Assembly: GCF_015291745.1 (NCBI RefSeq)
Contig: NZ_CP030059.1
Span: forward strand, 5,545,501 to 5,609,500
Reading direction: 5' to 3'
Source of the DNA: Bradyrhizobium sp. CCBAU 53351
GTDB taxonomy: Bacteria > Pseudomonadota > Alphaproteobacteria > Rhizobiales > Xanthobacteraceae
Length of the DNA stretch: 64,000 nt
Below are positions 42,530 through 51,385 of this stretch, in pieces. Within the stretch, counting starts at the first letter, position 1. Every line of letters starts with the position of its first letter. Made by a program: the position numbers and the translations under genes. The notes under the pieces were generated by a model. That model was not told where the DNA came from, did not search any database, and saw only the letters and a program-made list of their open reading frames with translations.

Positions 42530-43540
42530 ATGAGCCGCTTTGTCGAACGCCATCCGGCCTGGGCGCTGATCGTGATCATCGCGATTGCCGTCGCGCTCTG
42601 GCTGATCTTCGCGGTCTGGCCGCCGGGCCTCGAAGAGGCCGTCGGCCGCAAGCGCGTCTTCCTCAATGCCGTCTTCAACGGCATCACGCTCGGCGGACTC
42701 TACTTCCTCGTCGCCAGCGGCTTCACGCTGATCTTCGGCCTGATGCGCAACGTCAACCTGGCGCACGGCTCGCTCTATCTGTTCGGCGGCTATATCGGCT
42801 ACGCCATCAGCTCGGCGACCGGATCCTGGGTCCTCAGCTTCATCGTTGCCTTCATCCTCACCGCCGTGGTCGGCGTGCTGCTCCAGGTGATCGTGTTCCG
42901 CCGGATGGAGGGACAGGATCTCAGGCAGACCATGGTGACGATCGGCCTGTCGATCGTGTTCGCCGACCTCATGCTGTGGGCCTGCGGCGGTGACTTCTAC
43001 CAGATCCAGACGCCGAACTGGCTGATCGGCCCCATCGAGCTGCCGCTGATCACCGCGGTCAAATCCTCGGGCGAGCCGGTGTATCTCAGATACCCCATGG
43101 TGCGGCTGGTGATCTTCGCGGCATCCGTGATCATCGGTGTTGCGATGTGGCTCGCGCTTAATCGCACCCGCATCGGCATGATCATCCGCGCCGGCGTCGA
43201 CGACCGCGATATCCTCGCCGCGACCGGTGTCCGGATCCAGCTCGTCTTCGTAGCCGTGTTCGCGTTCGGCGCGGGGCTGGCGGGCATCGCCGGCGTCGTC
43301 GGCGGCACCTTCCAGTCGTTGTCGCCCGGCGAGGACATCCGCTTCCTGCTTGCGTCCCTGGTGGTCGTGATCGTCGGCGGCATGGGCTCGATCCCGGGCG
43401 CCGCGCTCGGCGCGCTGATCATCGGCCTCGCCGAGCAGCTCGGCTCGGTCTACATCCCGACCTATGCCATCGTCGTGACCTTCCTGATCATGGTGCTGGT
43501 GCTGGCGATCCGGCCGCAAGGCCTGTTGGCGAGGCGCTGA
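42530..43540 (+). CDS. livH: Branched-chain amino acid-type ABC transporter permease LivH
   Basis: This 336-aa inner-membrane permease starts at MSRFVERHPAWALIVIIAIA. Compared with ordinary LivH of about 290-300 aa it has an additional N-terminal hydrophobic segment (residues 10-32) before the family core FNGITLGGLYFLVASGFTLI. The LMRNVNLAHGSLYLFGGYIG block and the loop RAGVDDRDILAATGVRIQLV, which contacts the ATPase, are both clear. It ends 1 bp before livM. Substrate is inferred to be the compound degraded by the downstream enzymes. Confidence 0.93.
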   Translation: MSRFVERHPAWALIVIIAIAVALWLIFAVWPPGLEEAVGRKRVFLNAVFNGITLGGLYFLVASGFTLIFGLMRNVNLAHGSLYLFGGYIGYAISSATGSWVLSFIVAFILTAVVGVLLQVIVFRRMEGQDLRQTMVTIGLSIVFADLMLWACGGDFYQIQTPNWLIGPIELPLITAVKSSGEPVYLRYPMVRLVIFAASVIIGVAMWLALNRTRIGMIIRAGVDDRDILAATGVRIQLVFVAVFAFGAGLAGIAGVVGGTFQSLSPGEDIRFLLASLVVVIVGGMGSIPGAALGALIIGLAEQLGSVYIPTYAIVVTFLIMVLVLAIRPQGLLARR

Positions 43541-43541
43541 C

Positions 43542-44624
43542 ATGTCGCTCACCCACGATGCCCGCATTGCCGGTCGCCCCGCCACCATGGCGCAACGCGC
43601 GGCGCGGACATGGCCAGAGTTCAGCAATCCCGCCGCCTGGATCGTCGCGCTCATTCTCGTCATCATGCCGCTGATCGCCAACGGCTTCTTCCTGATCGAG
43701 ATCTTCGCCTCCACCTTGATTCTCGGGACCATGGCGCTGAGCCTGATGTTCCTTGCCGGCTATGGCGGCATGGTCAGCCTGATGCAGCTCACCATCGCGG
43801 GCTTCTCGGCCTACATGGTCGCGGTGTTCGGCGTCAGCGGAAACGCCAATATCAGCCTGGGCTGGCCGTGGTGGCTCGCGGTCCCCATGGCGCTGGCGCT
43901 CGCGACCGCCTTCGGCACGCTCGGCGGCGCGCTCGCGGTACGCACCGAAGGCATCTACACCATCATGATCACGCTGGCGATCGGAGCTGCCTTCTACTAT
44001 TTCACCAACCAGAACTGGGCGATCTTCAACGGCCACACCGGCATCAACAACGTGGCCACGCCGCGCTTCTGGGGCGTGAACTGGCGCGCCGACATTCCCT
44101 TCTATTACATCGTGCTCGCGGTCGCCGCGCTCTGCTACTTCGCGGTCGAGTATCTCTCGCGCGCACCCTTCGGCCTTGCGCTGCAGGGCGTGCGCGACAA
44201 TCCGCGCCGCATGGCGGCGCTCGGCTTCAACGTCAATGCGCACCGCGTCGCGGCCTATGCCTTCGCCTCTTTCGTGGCCGCACTCGCCGGCGTGCTCCAG
44301 GTCTGGAACTATCGCCAGATCTCGCCGGGCTCGGTCAGCGTCGGAGCCTGCATCGACGTGCTGATCATCGCCGTCGTCGGCGGCATCACGCGCCCGATCG
44401 GTCCCTTCATCGGCGCGCTGATCTTCGTGCTGCTGCGCACGTTCGCGCTCGACGTTCTGATCAAGCTCGGGCTTGACGGCAACCGGTTCCGGCTGCTGAT
44501 CGGGCTCGGCTTCCTCGCCATCGTGTTCTGGTCCTCGGACGGCGTCATCGGCCTGTGGCAGCGCTGGCGCCAGAGCCAGCGGCCGCCTGCAGATCGACCG
44601 GGCGGAGGACGCGGTCATGGATAG
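43542..44624 (+). CDS. livM: Branched-chain amino acid-type ABC transporter permease LivM
   Basis: This 360-aa permease is the partner of LivH. It has about ten hydrophobic segments; family landmarks are SLMFLAGYGGMVSLMQLTIA near residue 65, VRTEGIYTIMITLAIGAAFY near residue 132, and the ATPase-contact loop LQGVRDNPRRMAALGFNVNA near residue 212. The gene overlaps livG by 8 bp, so translation is coupled. Confidence 0.94.
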   Translation: MSLTHDARIAGRPATMAQRAARTWPEFSNPAAWIVALILVIMPLIANGFFLIEIFASTLILGTMALSLMFLAGYGGMVSLMQLTIAGFSAYMVAVFGVSGNANISLGWPWWLAVPMALALATAFGTLGGALAVRTEGIYTIMITLAIGAAFYYFTNQNWAIFNGHTGINNVATPRFWGVNWRADIPFYYIVLAVAALCYFAVEYLSRAPFGLALQGVRDNPRRMAALGFNVNAHRVAAYAFASFVAALAGVLQVWNYRQISPGSVSVGACIDVLIIAVVGGITRPIGPFIGALIFVLLRTFALDVLIKLGLDGNRFRLLIGLGFLAIVFWSSDGVIGLWQRWRQSQRPPADRPGGGRGHG

Positions 44625-45399
44625 CGTCGCGCAGCGCCTCTCGGCCGTCGGCGCCGGCGCCGCGCTGGAGCTGCGCGGCGTGACGCGGCTGTTCGGCGCA
44701 CTGGCGGCGTTGACCGACATCACCATCACCGTGCGTCCCGGCGAGCGGCGCGCCGTGCTCGGCTCCAACGGTGCCGGCAAGACCACGCTGTTCAATTGCA
44801 TCACAGGCGATTTCCCGCCCTCCTCCGGCACAATCCGTTTCTTCGGCGAGGACGTCACGCACTTCCCGCCCTACGAACGCATCCGCCGCGGGCTGCGCCG
44901 GACCTACCAGATCTCGGCGCTGTTCCCCGGCCTCACCGTGCAGGACAATGTCTATCTCGCCTGCCGTGGCGTCTCGCGCGGGCGCTTCTCGTTCCTGCGG
45001 CCGGGGCAGAACGACGCCTTGATGCATGCGGCCGACAACCTCGTGCAGGCCGTGCATCTGTCCGCAGTGAAGGACCAGCGCGTGGCCGAGCTAGCGCACG
45101 GCCAGCAGCGCCAGCTCGAGATTGCACTCGCGCTCGCCGGTGCCCCGCGCTTCGTGCTGTTCGACGAGCCGGCCGCCGGCCTGTCGCCGACCGAACGGGC
45201 CGAGCTGATCGAGATCCTGACCTCGCTGCCGGCGCATATCGGCTACATCATCATCGAGCACGACATGGACGTGGCGCTCCGCGTCGTCGAGAGCGTCACG
45301 ATGATGCACAACGGCCGCATCTTCAAGGAGGGCCTGCCGGAAGAGATTCAATCCGACCCCGAAGTGCAGGAGCTTTATCTCGGAGGCGGCCATGAATGA
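44617..45399 (+). CDS. livG: Branched-chain amino acid-type ABC transporter ATPase LivG
   Basis: This 260-aa ATPase has Walker A GSNGAGKTT near residue 49 and Walker B FVLFDEPAAGLSPTE near residue 178. Its ABC signature reads LAHGQQRQLEIALAL, a slightly variant form of the LivG LS(Y/H)GxQR. The IIEHDMDVALRV block carries the switch histidine. It overlaps livM at its 5' end and the livF fusion gene by 8 bp at its 3' end, forming a compact operon. Confidence 0.94.
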   Translation: MDSVAQRLSAVGAGAALELRGVTRLFGALAALTDITITVRPGERRAVLGSNGAGKTTLFNCITGDFPPSSGTIRFFGEDVTHFPPYERIRRGLRRTYQISALFPGLTVQDNVYLACRGVSRGRFSFLRPGQNDALMHAADNLVQAVHLSAVKDQRVAELAHGQQRQLEIALALAGAPRFVLFDEPAAGLSPTERAELIEILTSLPAHIGYIIIEHDMDVALRVVESVTMMHNGRIFKEGLPEEIQSDPEVQELYLGGGHE

Positions 45400-47602
45400 G
45401 CCCCGCCGCTCCGCCGCCGCGCTCGAGGTCCGCGGCCTCGACGTCTATTACGGCCATTCGCACGCGCTGCAAGGCGTCGACCTCACGCTGGAGAGCGGCG
45501 TGTTCTCCGTCGTCGGCCGCAACGGCATGGGCAAGACCACGCTGTGCAAGGCGATCATGGGGCTGGTGAGCGTGAGCGGCGGCTCGATCCGTGTTCGCGG
45601 TGAGGACGTCACGCGGCGGCCGTCGGCCCAGATCGCCCGGCTCGGTGTCGGCTATGTGCCGCAGGGCCGCCGGCTCTGGCGCTCGCTCAGCGTCGACGAG
45701 CATCTGCAGCTCGCCGGCGGAATGCGCTCGGGCCCCTGGACCGTCGAACGCATCTACGACACCTTCCCGCGCCTTGCCGAACGCAAGGGTCACGGCGGCG
45801 GCCAGCTCTCCGGCGGCGAGCAGCAGATGCTGGCGATCTCGCGCGCGCTGCTCACCAATCCGCATCTGCTCATCATGGACGAGCCGACCGAGGGGCTCGC
45901 GCCCGTCATCGTCGCGCAGGTCGAGGAGATGCTGCTGCGGCTTGGCGAGGACGGCGACATGTCCGTGCTCGTGATCGAGCAGAACATCGGCGTCGCCACC
46001 GCGATCTCGCGCAACGTCGCGATCATGGTCAACGGCCGCATCAACCGCATCATCGAGTCCGCCCGGCTCGCGGCCGACCGCGAGCTGCAGCAGCGCCTGC
46101 TCGGCGTCGGGCTTCACGCCGAGCTCGAGCCGGACCTCGACGTCGCCGCGTCCGGCACCGAAGCCAAACCGGCGCCCGCTCCGCGCCGCGACGGGCCGAT
46201 CCGCATCTACATCTCCAACCCGACGCTGCCGACGCGGTGGTCGCAGCCGGTGCCGATCGCCCGCATCGAGGCGGCGGCGCGCACGCTCTCGACCCAGGTC
46301 GCGCGGCTCGACGAGACCGCGCGGCGCAAGCGCGAGCCCGTAGCGGCGCAGACAGCCGGCCCGCCTGTCGTACTGGTCGTCGGCACGCTCGACACCAAGG
46401 GCGTGGAGCTGCGCTTCCTCCGCGACATCATCGCCGAAAGCGGCCTGCGCACGCGCCTCGTCGACGTCTCGACCAGCGGCAGGCATTCCAGCTGCGATGT
46501 TTCCGCGCAGGAGATCGCCCTGAACCACGGCCGCGGCGGCTCCGCCGTGTTCGGCCCGGATCGCGGCGCTGCCGTGACGGCGATGGCCGACGCGTTCGCC
46601 AATTGGCTGCGGCGCCAGGGCAACGTCGCCGGCGTGATCTCGGCCGGCGGCTCGGGCGCGGCCTCGCTGGTTGCCCCGGGCATGCGCGCGCTCCCCATCG
46701 GCGTGCCCAAGCTGATCATCTCCTCCGTCGCGTCCGGCGACGTCGGCCCCTATGTCGGCCCCGCCGATATCACGATGATGTATTCCGTCACCGACGTGCA
46801 GGGGCTGAACTCGATCTCGCGCGCGGTGCTGGCCAACGGCGCCAACGCGATCGCCGGCATGGTCAAGGCACGGCTCGATGCGCGCACGTCGACCGCCCGC
46901 GAGGCCGGTGGCTTGCCCTCGGTCGGCATCACCATGTTCGGCGTGACGACGCCGGCGGTGCAGAAGATCGCCGCCGAGTTGCGCGAGGATTTTGAGTGCC
47001 TGGTCTTCCATGCCACCGGCGTCGGCGGCCGTTCCATGGAGAAGCTCGTCGAGTCCGGCCAGCTTGCCGGCATCATCGACCTCACCACGACCGAGATCTG
47101 CGATCTCCTGATGGGCGGCGTGTTTCCGGCGACGGAGGACCGCTTTGGCGCGATCATCCGCAGCCGGCTGCCTTACGTCGGCTCGGTCGGTGCGCTCGAC
47201 ATGGTCAATTTCGGCGCGCCCGACACCATTCCCGAGCGCTACCGCGGCCGCAAATTCCACGTCCACAATCCGCAGGCGACGTTGATGCGGACAAGCGTCG
47301 AAGAGAACGAGCGCATGGGCCGCTGGATCGCCGAGCGGCTCAACCAGATGGACGGCCCCGTGCGCTTCTTCCTGCCCGAGGGGGGCGTCTCCGCGCTCGA
47401 TGCGCGCGGCCAGCCGTTCTGGGATCCGGACGCCGACGCCGCGCTGTTCCGCACGCTCGAGCGCGATGTGCGGCAGACCGGCAACCGCCAGCTCATCCGC
47501 ACGCCTAAGAACATCAACGATCCCGAGTTTGCCGCCACTGTCGTCAGCGCGTTCCGAACCCTGTTCGGCCGCACCGGCGCACGGCGGAGACTAGCGAGGT
47601 GA
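45392..47602 (+). CDS. Fusion: LivF-type ABC ATPase + UPF0261 (Tm-1-like ATP-binding) domain
   Basis: This 736-aa protein has two parts. Residues 1 to about 245 are a complete LivF ATPase: Walker A GRNGMGKTT, signature LSGGEQQMLAISRAL, Walker B LLIMDEPTEGLAP and VIEQNIGVATAI. After a linker of about 80 residues rich in Ala, Pro and Arg comes a UPF0261 domain from about residue 325 (PPVVLVVGTLDTKGVELRFL), with VISAGGSGAASLVAPGMRAL, FHATGVGGRSMEKLVESGQL and DLTTTEICDLLMGGVFPATE as family blocks, running to the C-terminus. UPF0261 is the N-terminal part of the tomato Tm-1 resistance protein; its enzymatic role is unproven. Covalent attachment to a transporter ATPase suggests that the domain acts at or regulates uptake, or simply ensures co-expression. 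Confidence 0.92.
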   Translation: MNEPRRSAAALEVRGLDVYYGHSHALQGVDLTLESGVFSVVGRNGMGKTTLCKAIMGLVSVSGGSIRVRGEDVTRRPSAQIARLGVGYVPQGRRLWRSLSVDEHLQLAGGMRSGPWTVERIYDTFPRLAERKGHGGGQLSGGEQQMLAISRALLTNPHLLIMDEPTEGLAPVIVAQVEEMLLRLGEDGDMSVLVIEQNIGVATAISRNVAIMVNGRINRIIESARLAADRELQQRLLGVGLHAELEPDLDVAASGTEAKPAPAPRRDGPIRIYISNPTLPTRWSQPVPIARIEAAARTLSTQVARLDETARRKREPVAAQTAGPPVVLVVGTLDTKGVELRFLRDIIAESGLRTRLVDVSTSGRHSSCDVSAQEIALNHGRGGSAVFGPDRGAAVTAMADAFANWLRRQGNVAGVISAGGSGAASLVAPGMRALPIGVPKLIISSVASGDVGPYVGPADITMMYSVTDVQGLNSISRAVLANGANAIAGMVKARLDARTSTAREAGGLPSVGITMFGVTTPAVQKIAAELREDFECLVFHATGVGGRSMEKLVESGQLAGIIDLTTTEICDLLMGGVFPATEDRFGAIIRSRLPYVGSVGALDMVNFGAPDTIPERYRGRKFHVHNPQATLMRTSVEENERMGRWIAERLNQMDGPVRFFLPEGGVSALDARGQPFWDPDADAALFRTLERDVRQTGNRQLIRTPKNINDPEFAATVVSAFRTLFGRTGARRRLAR

Positions 47603-47605
47603 CCG

Positions 47606-48439
47606 ATGGCCCGGTTTGAACGCGCTGCCCTTCTGAAACGGTTTCGCGACATGGCGCGTCGCGGCGAGCCGATCGTCGGCGGTGGCGCCGGCACGGGGCT
47701 CTCCGCGAAATGCGAAGAGGCCGGCGGCGTCGATCTCATCGTGATCTACAATTCCGGCCGTTATCGCATGGCCGGCCGCGGCTCGCTCGCGGGCCTGATG
47801 GCATATGGCGATGCCAACGCCATCGTGGTCGAGATGGCGAGCGAAGTGCTGCCCGTGGTCACCCGGACGCCGGTGCTCGCGGGCGTCAACGGCACCGATC
47901 CGTTCCGCGACATGGACGTGTTCCTCGACCAGTTGAAAGCGCTCGGATTTGCCGGCGTCCAGAACTTTCCGACCGTCGGCCTGATCGACGGCACCTTCCG
48001 TGCCAATCTCGAAGAGACCGGCATGTCCTATGCCCTCGAGATCGACATGATCGCGAAGGCGCATGACAAGGACATGCTGACGACGCCCTATGTGTTCAGC
48101 GAGAAGGAGGCCGCCGCGATGGCGATCGCCGGCGCCGACATCGTCGTCTGTCACATGGGGCTGACGACCGGCGGCACGATCGGCGCGCAGACCGCATTGA
48201 AGCTCGAGGACTGTCCGGCACAGATCGACACCTGGGCCTCCGCCGCGCTCAGCGTCAATCCTGACATCCTGGTGCTGGCGCATGGCGGCCCGATCGCGGA
48301 TCCCGCGGATGCCGATTTCATCATGAAGAACACCCGCCATTGCCACGGCTTCTACGGCGCGTCCTCGATGGAGCGGCTGCCCGTGGAACGGGCGCTGACG
48401 GAGCAGGTACGTCAATTCAAGGCGATCGGCGCGCGATAA
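47606..48439 (+). CDS. Phosphoenolpyruvate hydrolase-type TIM-barrel protein (PF09370, Tm-1 C-terminal domain homologue)
   Basis: This 277-aa protein matches the TIM-barrel family that forms the C-terminal domain of tomato Tm-1. Conserved blocks are [20 protein letters not shown] near residue 22, [20 protein letters not shown] near residue 43, [31 protein letters not shown] and [17 protein letters not shown]. Family members are annotated as PEP hydrolase-like but the true reaction is unsettled. The gene begins 3 bp after the LivF-UPF0261 gene, so the two halves of a Tm-1-like protein are encoded side by side and presumably form a complex. Confidence 0.93.
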   Translation: MARFERAALLKRFRDMARRGEPIVGGGAGTGLSAKCEEAGGVDLIVIYNSGRYRMAGRGSLAGLMAYGDANAIVVEMASEVLPVVTRTPVLAGVNGTDPFRDMDVFLDQLKALGFAGVQNFPTVGLIDGTFRANLEETGMSYALEIDMIAKAHDKDMLTTPYVFSEKEAAAMAIAGADIVVCHMGLTTGGTIGAQTALKLEDCPAQIDTWASAALSVNPDILVLAHGGPIADPADADFIMKNTRHCHGFYGASSMERLPVERALTEQVRQFKAIGAR

Positions 48440-48466
48440 CGCCGGAAGGGTTCGAGGGAGGAAAAG

Positions 48467-51376
48467 ATGTCGGGGATGTTGGTCGGTGAATTGATCCTCT
48501 GGCTGATCGTCGCGATCGTCGTGATCGTGGTCGGCGTCTATATCGTGAACTGGCTCTACCACCGTTCCTCCAAGGAGACCTCGTTCGTCCGGACCGGTTT
48601 CCTCGGCGAACGCGTGGTGATCAACGGCGGCGCGTTCGTGCTGCCCTTCATCCACGATTACACACCCGTCAACATGAACGTGCTGCCGATGGGCATCGTC
48701 CGCTCCCGGCAGGACGCCGTGATCACCCGTGACCGCATGCGCGTCGACATCGAGGCCGACTTCTATGTCCGCGTGCAGCCAACCCGGGAAGCGGTCTCGA
48801 TCGCCGCGGCCACGCTCGGCCGCCGCACCCTGGAGCCCGGGCAGTTGCACGCGCTGCTCGCCGGCAAGTTCATCTCCGCGATCCGCTCGGTTGCTTCCGA
48901 AATGACCATGGAAGAGATGCACGAGCGGCGCGGCGACTACGTCGCGCGGGTCAAGACCGAAGCGGCCGAGGCCCTCGCCCAGAACGGCCTCGAGCTGGAA
49001 TCCGTCGCCATCACCGATCTCGACCAGACCGACCTCGAATTCTTCAACCCGTCGAACCGGTTCGACGCCGAAGGCCTGACCCAGCTGATGCAGGACATCG
49101 AGGCCAGGCGGAAGCTGCGCAACGACATCGAGCAGGACTCGATGATCAAGATCCGCACCCGCAATCTGGAGGCCGAGCGGCAGGCCCTCGAGATCGAGCG
49201 CGAGAGCGAAACCGCGCGGCTGGAGCAGGAGCGCGACATCGAGATGCGCCGCGCCCTGCAGCGCACGGAAGTCGCCCGTGAACGCGCACTGCGCGAGACC
49301 GAGGCCGAACAGGCCCAGATCTCCGCCCGCGAGACCATCGAGCGCGCCCGCATCGCCAATGACCAGGCCATCGCCGAGGCCCGCATCGCCTCCGAGCGGG
49401 AAACCCGCCAGAAGGAGATCGAGCGGACGCGGACCATCGAGGAGAAGGAGCTGCTGGCACGGGAGGAGATCGAGAAGACCAGGATCGCCAACCAGCGTTC
49501 GATCGACACCACGCGGATTGCGTCGGAGCGCGAGGTGCGCCAGCGCGAGATCGAGCGCATGCGCACGATCGAGGAAGCCGAGATCGCGGCCCGCGAAGCC
49601 ATCGAGAAGGCGCGAATCCAGCAGGACCGCGTCGTGACCGACGCCCGTATCGCCAACGAGGAGGAGACGCGGCGCCGCGAGATCGAGCGCACGCGCGCCG
49701 TCGAGGAAGCCGAGATCGCCGCCCGCGAGGCCACCGAGAAGGCCCGCATCGCCCAGACGCTGATCGTCAATGTCGAGCGCATCTCCTCGGACGAGCGCAC
49801 CCGCGCGCTGGAGATCCAGCAGGTGCGCACCATCCAGGAGGCCGAGATCGAGGCCCAGCGCGCCGTGGAAGCCGCCCGCATCGCCCGTGAGCGGACGCTC
49901 GCCGCCGAGCGCATCGCCGCCGAGCAAAGCACGCGGCAGCTTGAGATTGAGCGCAACCAGGCGCTGGACGTCGCCGGCATTACCGCCCGCGAGACCACCG
50001 AGGCCAGCCGCATCGCCCAGGAGGAGCGCGTGCGCTCGCTGGAGATCGCCCGCAACCGCGCCGTCGAGGAGGCCGATATCGCCTCCCGCGAGGCGATCGA
50101 GGCGGCCCGCATCGCCCAGGAGAAGGCGGTTGCGGCCGAACGCATCCAGGCCGAGCGCGACACCCGCGCGCTGGAAATCGAGCGCACCGGCGTCCTCGAG
50201 GCGGCCGAACTGAAGCGGCGCGACGCCATCGAGCGCCAGCGTATTACCGTCGATCTGGCGCTGGAGGCCGAGCGCATCAACTCTTCCAAGAAGCGCGAGG
50301 TGCTCAACATCGAGCAGAAGAAGGCGATCGAGATTGCCGACGAGGACCGCGTCATCGCGCTATCGACCAAGAAGTCCGAGCGGATCGATGCCGACCGCCA
50401 GGTCCGGCAGGCCGAGATCGTCGCGCGCAAGGAGGTCGAGACCACGGACGTCTCGCGCGAGCAGGCGCTGGAAGCGGCCCGCATCGAGCGCCGCCGCGCC
50501 ATCGAGCAGCTCGAGGTCGCCCGCGTGCAATCCCTGCAGGAGGCCGAGATCGCCTCCCGCGAGGAGGTCGAGCGCGCCCGCATCGCATCCGACCGGGGCC
50601 TGGATGAAGCCCGCGTCGGCCGCGAGCGCGAGCTGCGCAAGCTCGAGGTCAATCGTGAGAAGGAGGTCGAGACCGTCCTGATGGAGAAGGCGATCGCCAT
50701 CCATCTCAAATCTCTGGAAGAGTCTGCCGCCAAGGCGTCGGCCGAGGAAGCGCGGATGCGCGCGACCGAAGCAACCGAACGCGTCATCACGGCGCGCGAG
50801 AGCGAGATCGCCAAGCGGCGCAGGACCGTAGAGGTGATGCTCGCCGAGAAGCAGGCCGAAGAGACCCGCATCGCAGCCGAGGCCGAGCGGGTGCGCGCCG
50901 CCGTCGAGGCCGAGGCGCAGCGGATGCTCAACGAGGCCGAGAACGTACTGACCGACCAGGCGCGCTACTCGCTGTTCCGCAGAAAGCTGCTCGACCGGAT
51001 CGAGGGTATCGTGCGCGAGAGCGTCAAGCCGATGGAGAAGATCGAGGGCATCCGCATCCTCCAGGTCGACGGCCTCAACGGCAACGGGAATGGCGGCAAT
51101 GGCGGCCGCAGCGCCACCGACGAGGTGATCGATTCCGCCTTGCGCTACCGCGTCCAGGCGCCGCTGATCGATTCCATCCTGGCGGATATCGGCGTCGAGG
51201 GCGGCAGCCTTGCCAAGATGCCGGGCCTGATCCGCGAAGCCCGCGACATGCAGGGCATCAAGGAGTCCGCGCGCAAGAGCGGCGGAGGTGGCGGCGGTGA
51301 CAAGCCGGCGGCCACGCCGCCTGCGGCCGAGGGTGGCGAACCGCCGGCCGAGCGCGGGCCGAGGAAGAAGAGCTGA
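48467..51376 (+). CDS. Giant flotillin-like SPFH protein with 44-residue coiled-coil repeats
   Basis: This 969-aa protein has an N-terminal membrane segment (residues about 8-28, LILWLIVAIVVIVVGVYIVN), an SPFH/Band-7 domain (about 40-220, with VADFYVRV-like EADFYVRVQPTREA and FNPSNRFDAEGL), then an unusually long charged coiled coil, and a C-terminal flotillin-type region (about 740-890). A Gly/Pro-rich tail ends it. Residues 273-613 consist of eight repeat units of 44 residues (one shortened to 33), i.e. multiples of 11, based on EIERTR--EEAEIAARE--EKARIA. Flotillins assemble into membrane-attached cages or microdomains and are usually 400-700 aa. Here it lies inside a catabolic operon, between a TIM-barrel protein and SRPBCC proteins, so it might scaffold the enzymes or the transporter at the membrane; that is inference. 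Confidence 0.93.
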   Translation: MSGMLVGELILWLIVAIVVIVVGVYIVNWLYHRSSKETSFVRTGFLGERVVINGGAFVLPFIHDYTPVNMNVLPMGIVRSRQDAVITRDRMRVDIEADFYVRVQPTREAVSIAAATLGRRTLEPGQLHALLAGKFISAIRSVASEMTMEEMHERRGDYVARVKTEAAEALAQNGLELESVAITDLDQTDLEFFNPSNRFDAEGLTQLMQDIEARRKLRNDIEQDSMIKIRTRNLEAERQALEIERESETARLEQERDIEMRRALQRTEVARERALRETEAEQAQISARETIERARIANDQAIAEARIASERETRQKEIERTRTIEEKELLAREEIEKTRIANQRSIDTTRIASEREVRQREIERMRTIEEAEIAAREAIEKARIQQDRVVTDARIANEEETRRREIERTRAVEEAEIAAREATEKARIAQTLIVNVERISSDERTRALEIQQVRTIQEAEIEAQRAVEAARIARERTLAAERIAAEQSTRQLEIERNQALDVAGITARETTEASRIAQEERVRSLEIARNRAVEEADIASREAIEAARIAQEKAVAAERIQAERDTRALEIERTGVLEAAELKRRDAIERQRITVDLALEAERINSSKKREVLNIEQKKAIEIADEDRVIALSTKKSERIDADRQVRQAEIVARKEVETTDVSREQALEAARIERRRAIEQLEVARVQSLQEAEIASREEVERARIASDRGLDEARVGRERELRKLEVNREKEVETVLMEKAIAIHLKSLEESAAKASAEEARMRATEATERVITARESEIAKRRRTVEVMLAEKQAEETRIAAEAERVRAAVEAEAQRMLNEAENVLTDQARYSLFRRKLLDRIEGIVRESVKPMEKIEGIRILQVDGLNGNGNGGNGGRSATDEVIDSALRYRVQAPLIDSILADIGVEGGSLAKMPGLIREARDMQGIKESARKSGGGGGGDKPAATPPAAEGGEPPAERGPRKKS
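49283..50305 (+). repeat. Eight in-frame tandem units (132 bp, one 99 bp) within the flotillin gene
   Basis: Unit starts are residues 273, 317, 361, 405, 449, 493, 526 and 570. Each unit of 44 residues equals four hendecads; the unit at 493-525 is 33 residues, i.e. one hendecad fewer. The consensus begins EIERTRTIEEAEIAAREAIE and continues KARIAQERVVAAERIASERE before the next unit. The units are diverged in DNA, so they are old and selected as protein. A related unit appears again around residues 690-735. Confidence 0.9.
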
Positions 51377-51385
51377 GGTCGCACC

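Noticed and set aside
49283..50305. Regularly spaced repeats suggestive of a CRISPR array
   Set aside because: The 132-bp period is in frame, diverged in DNA and encodes hendecad coiled-coil units; there are no short identical repeats with unique spacers.
48937..50931. 664-codon Ser/Arg-rich minus-strand frame
   Set aside because: It is the reverse complement of the repetitive Glu/Ala/Arg coiled coil of the flotillin, which explains its low complexity.
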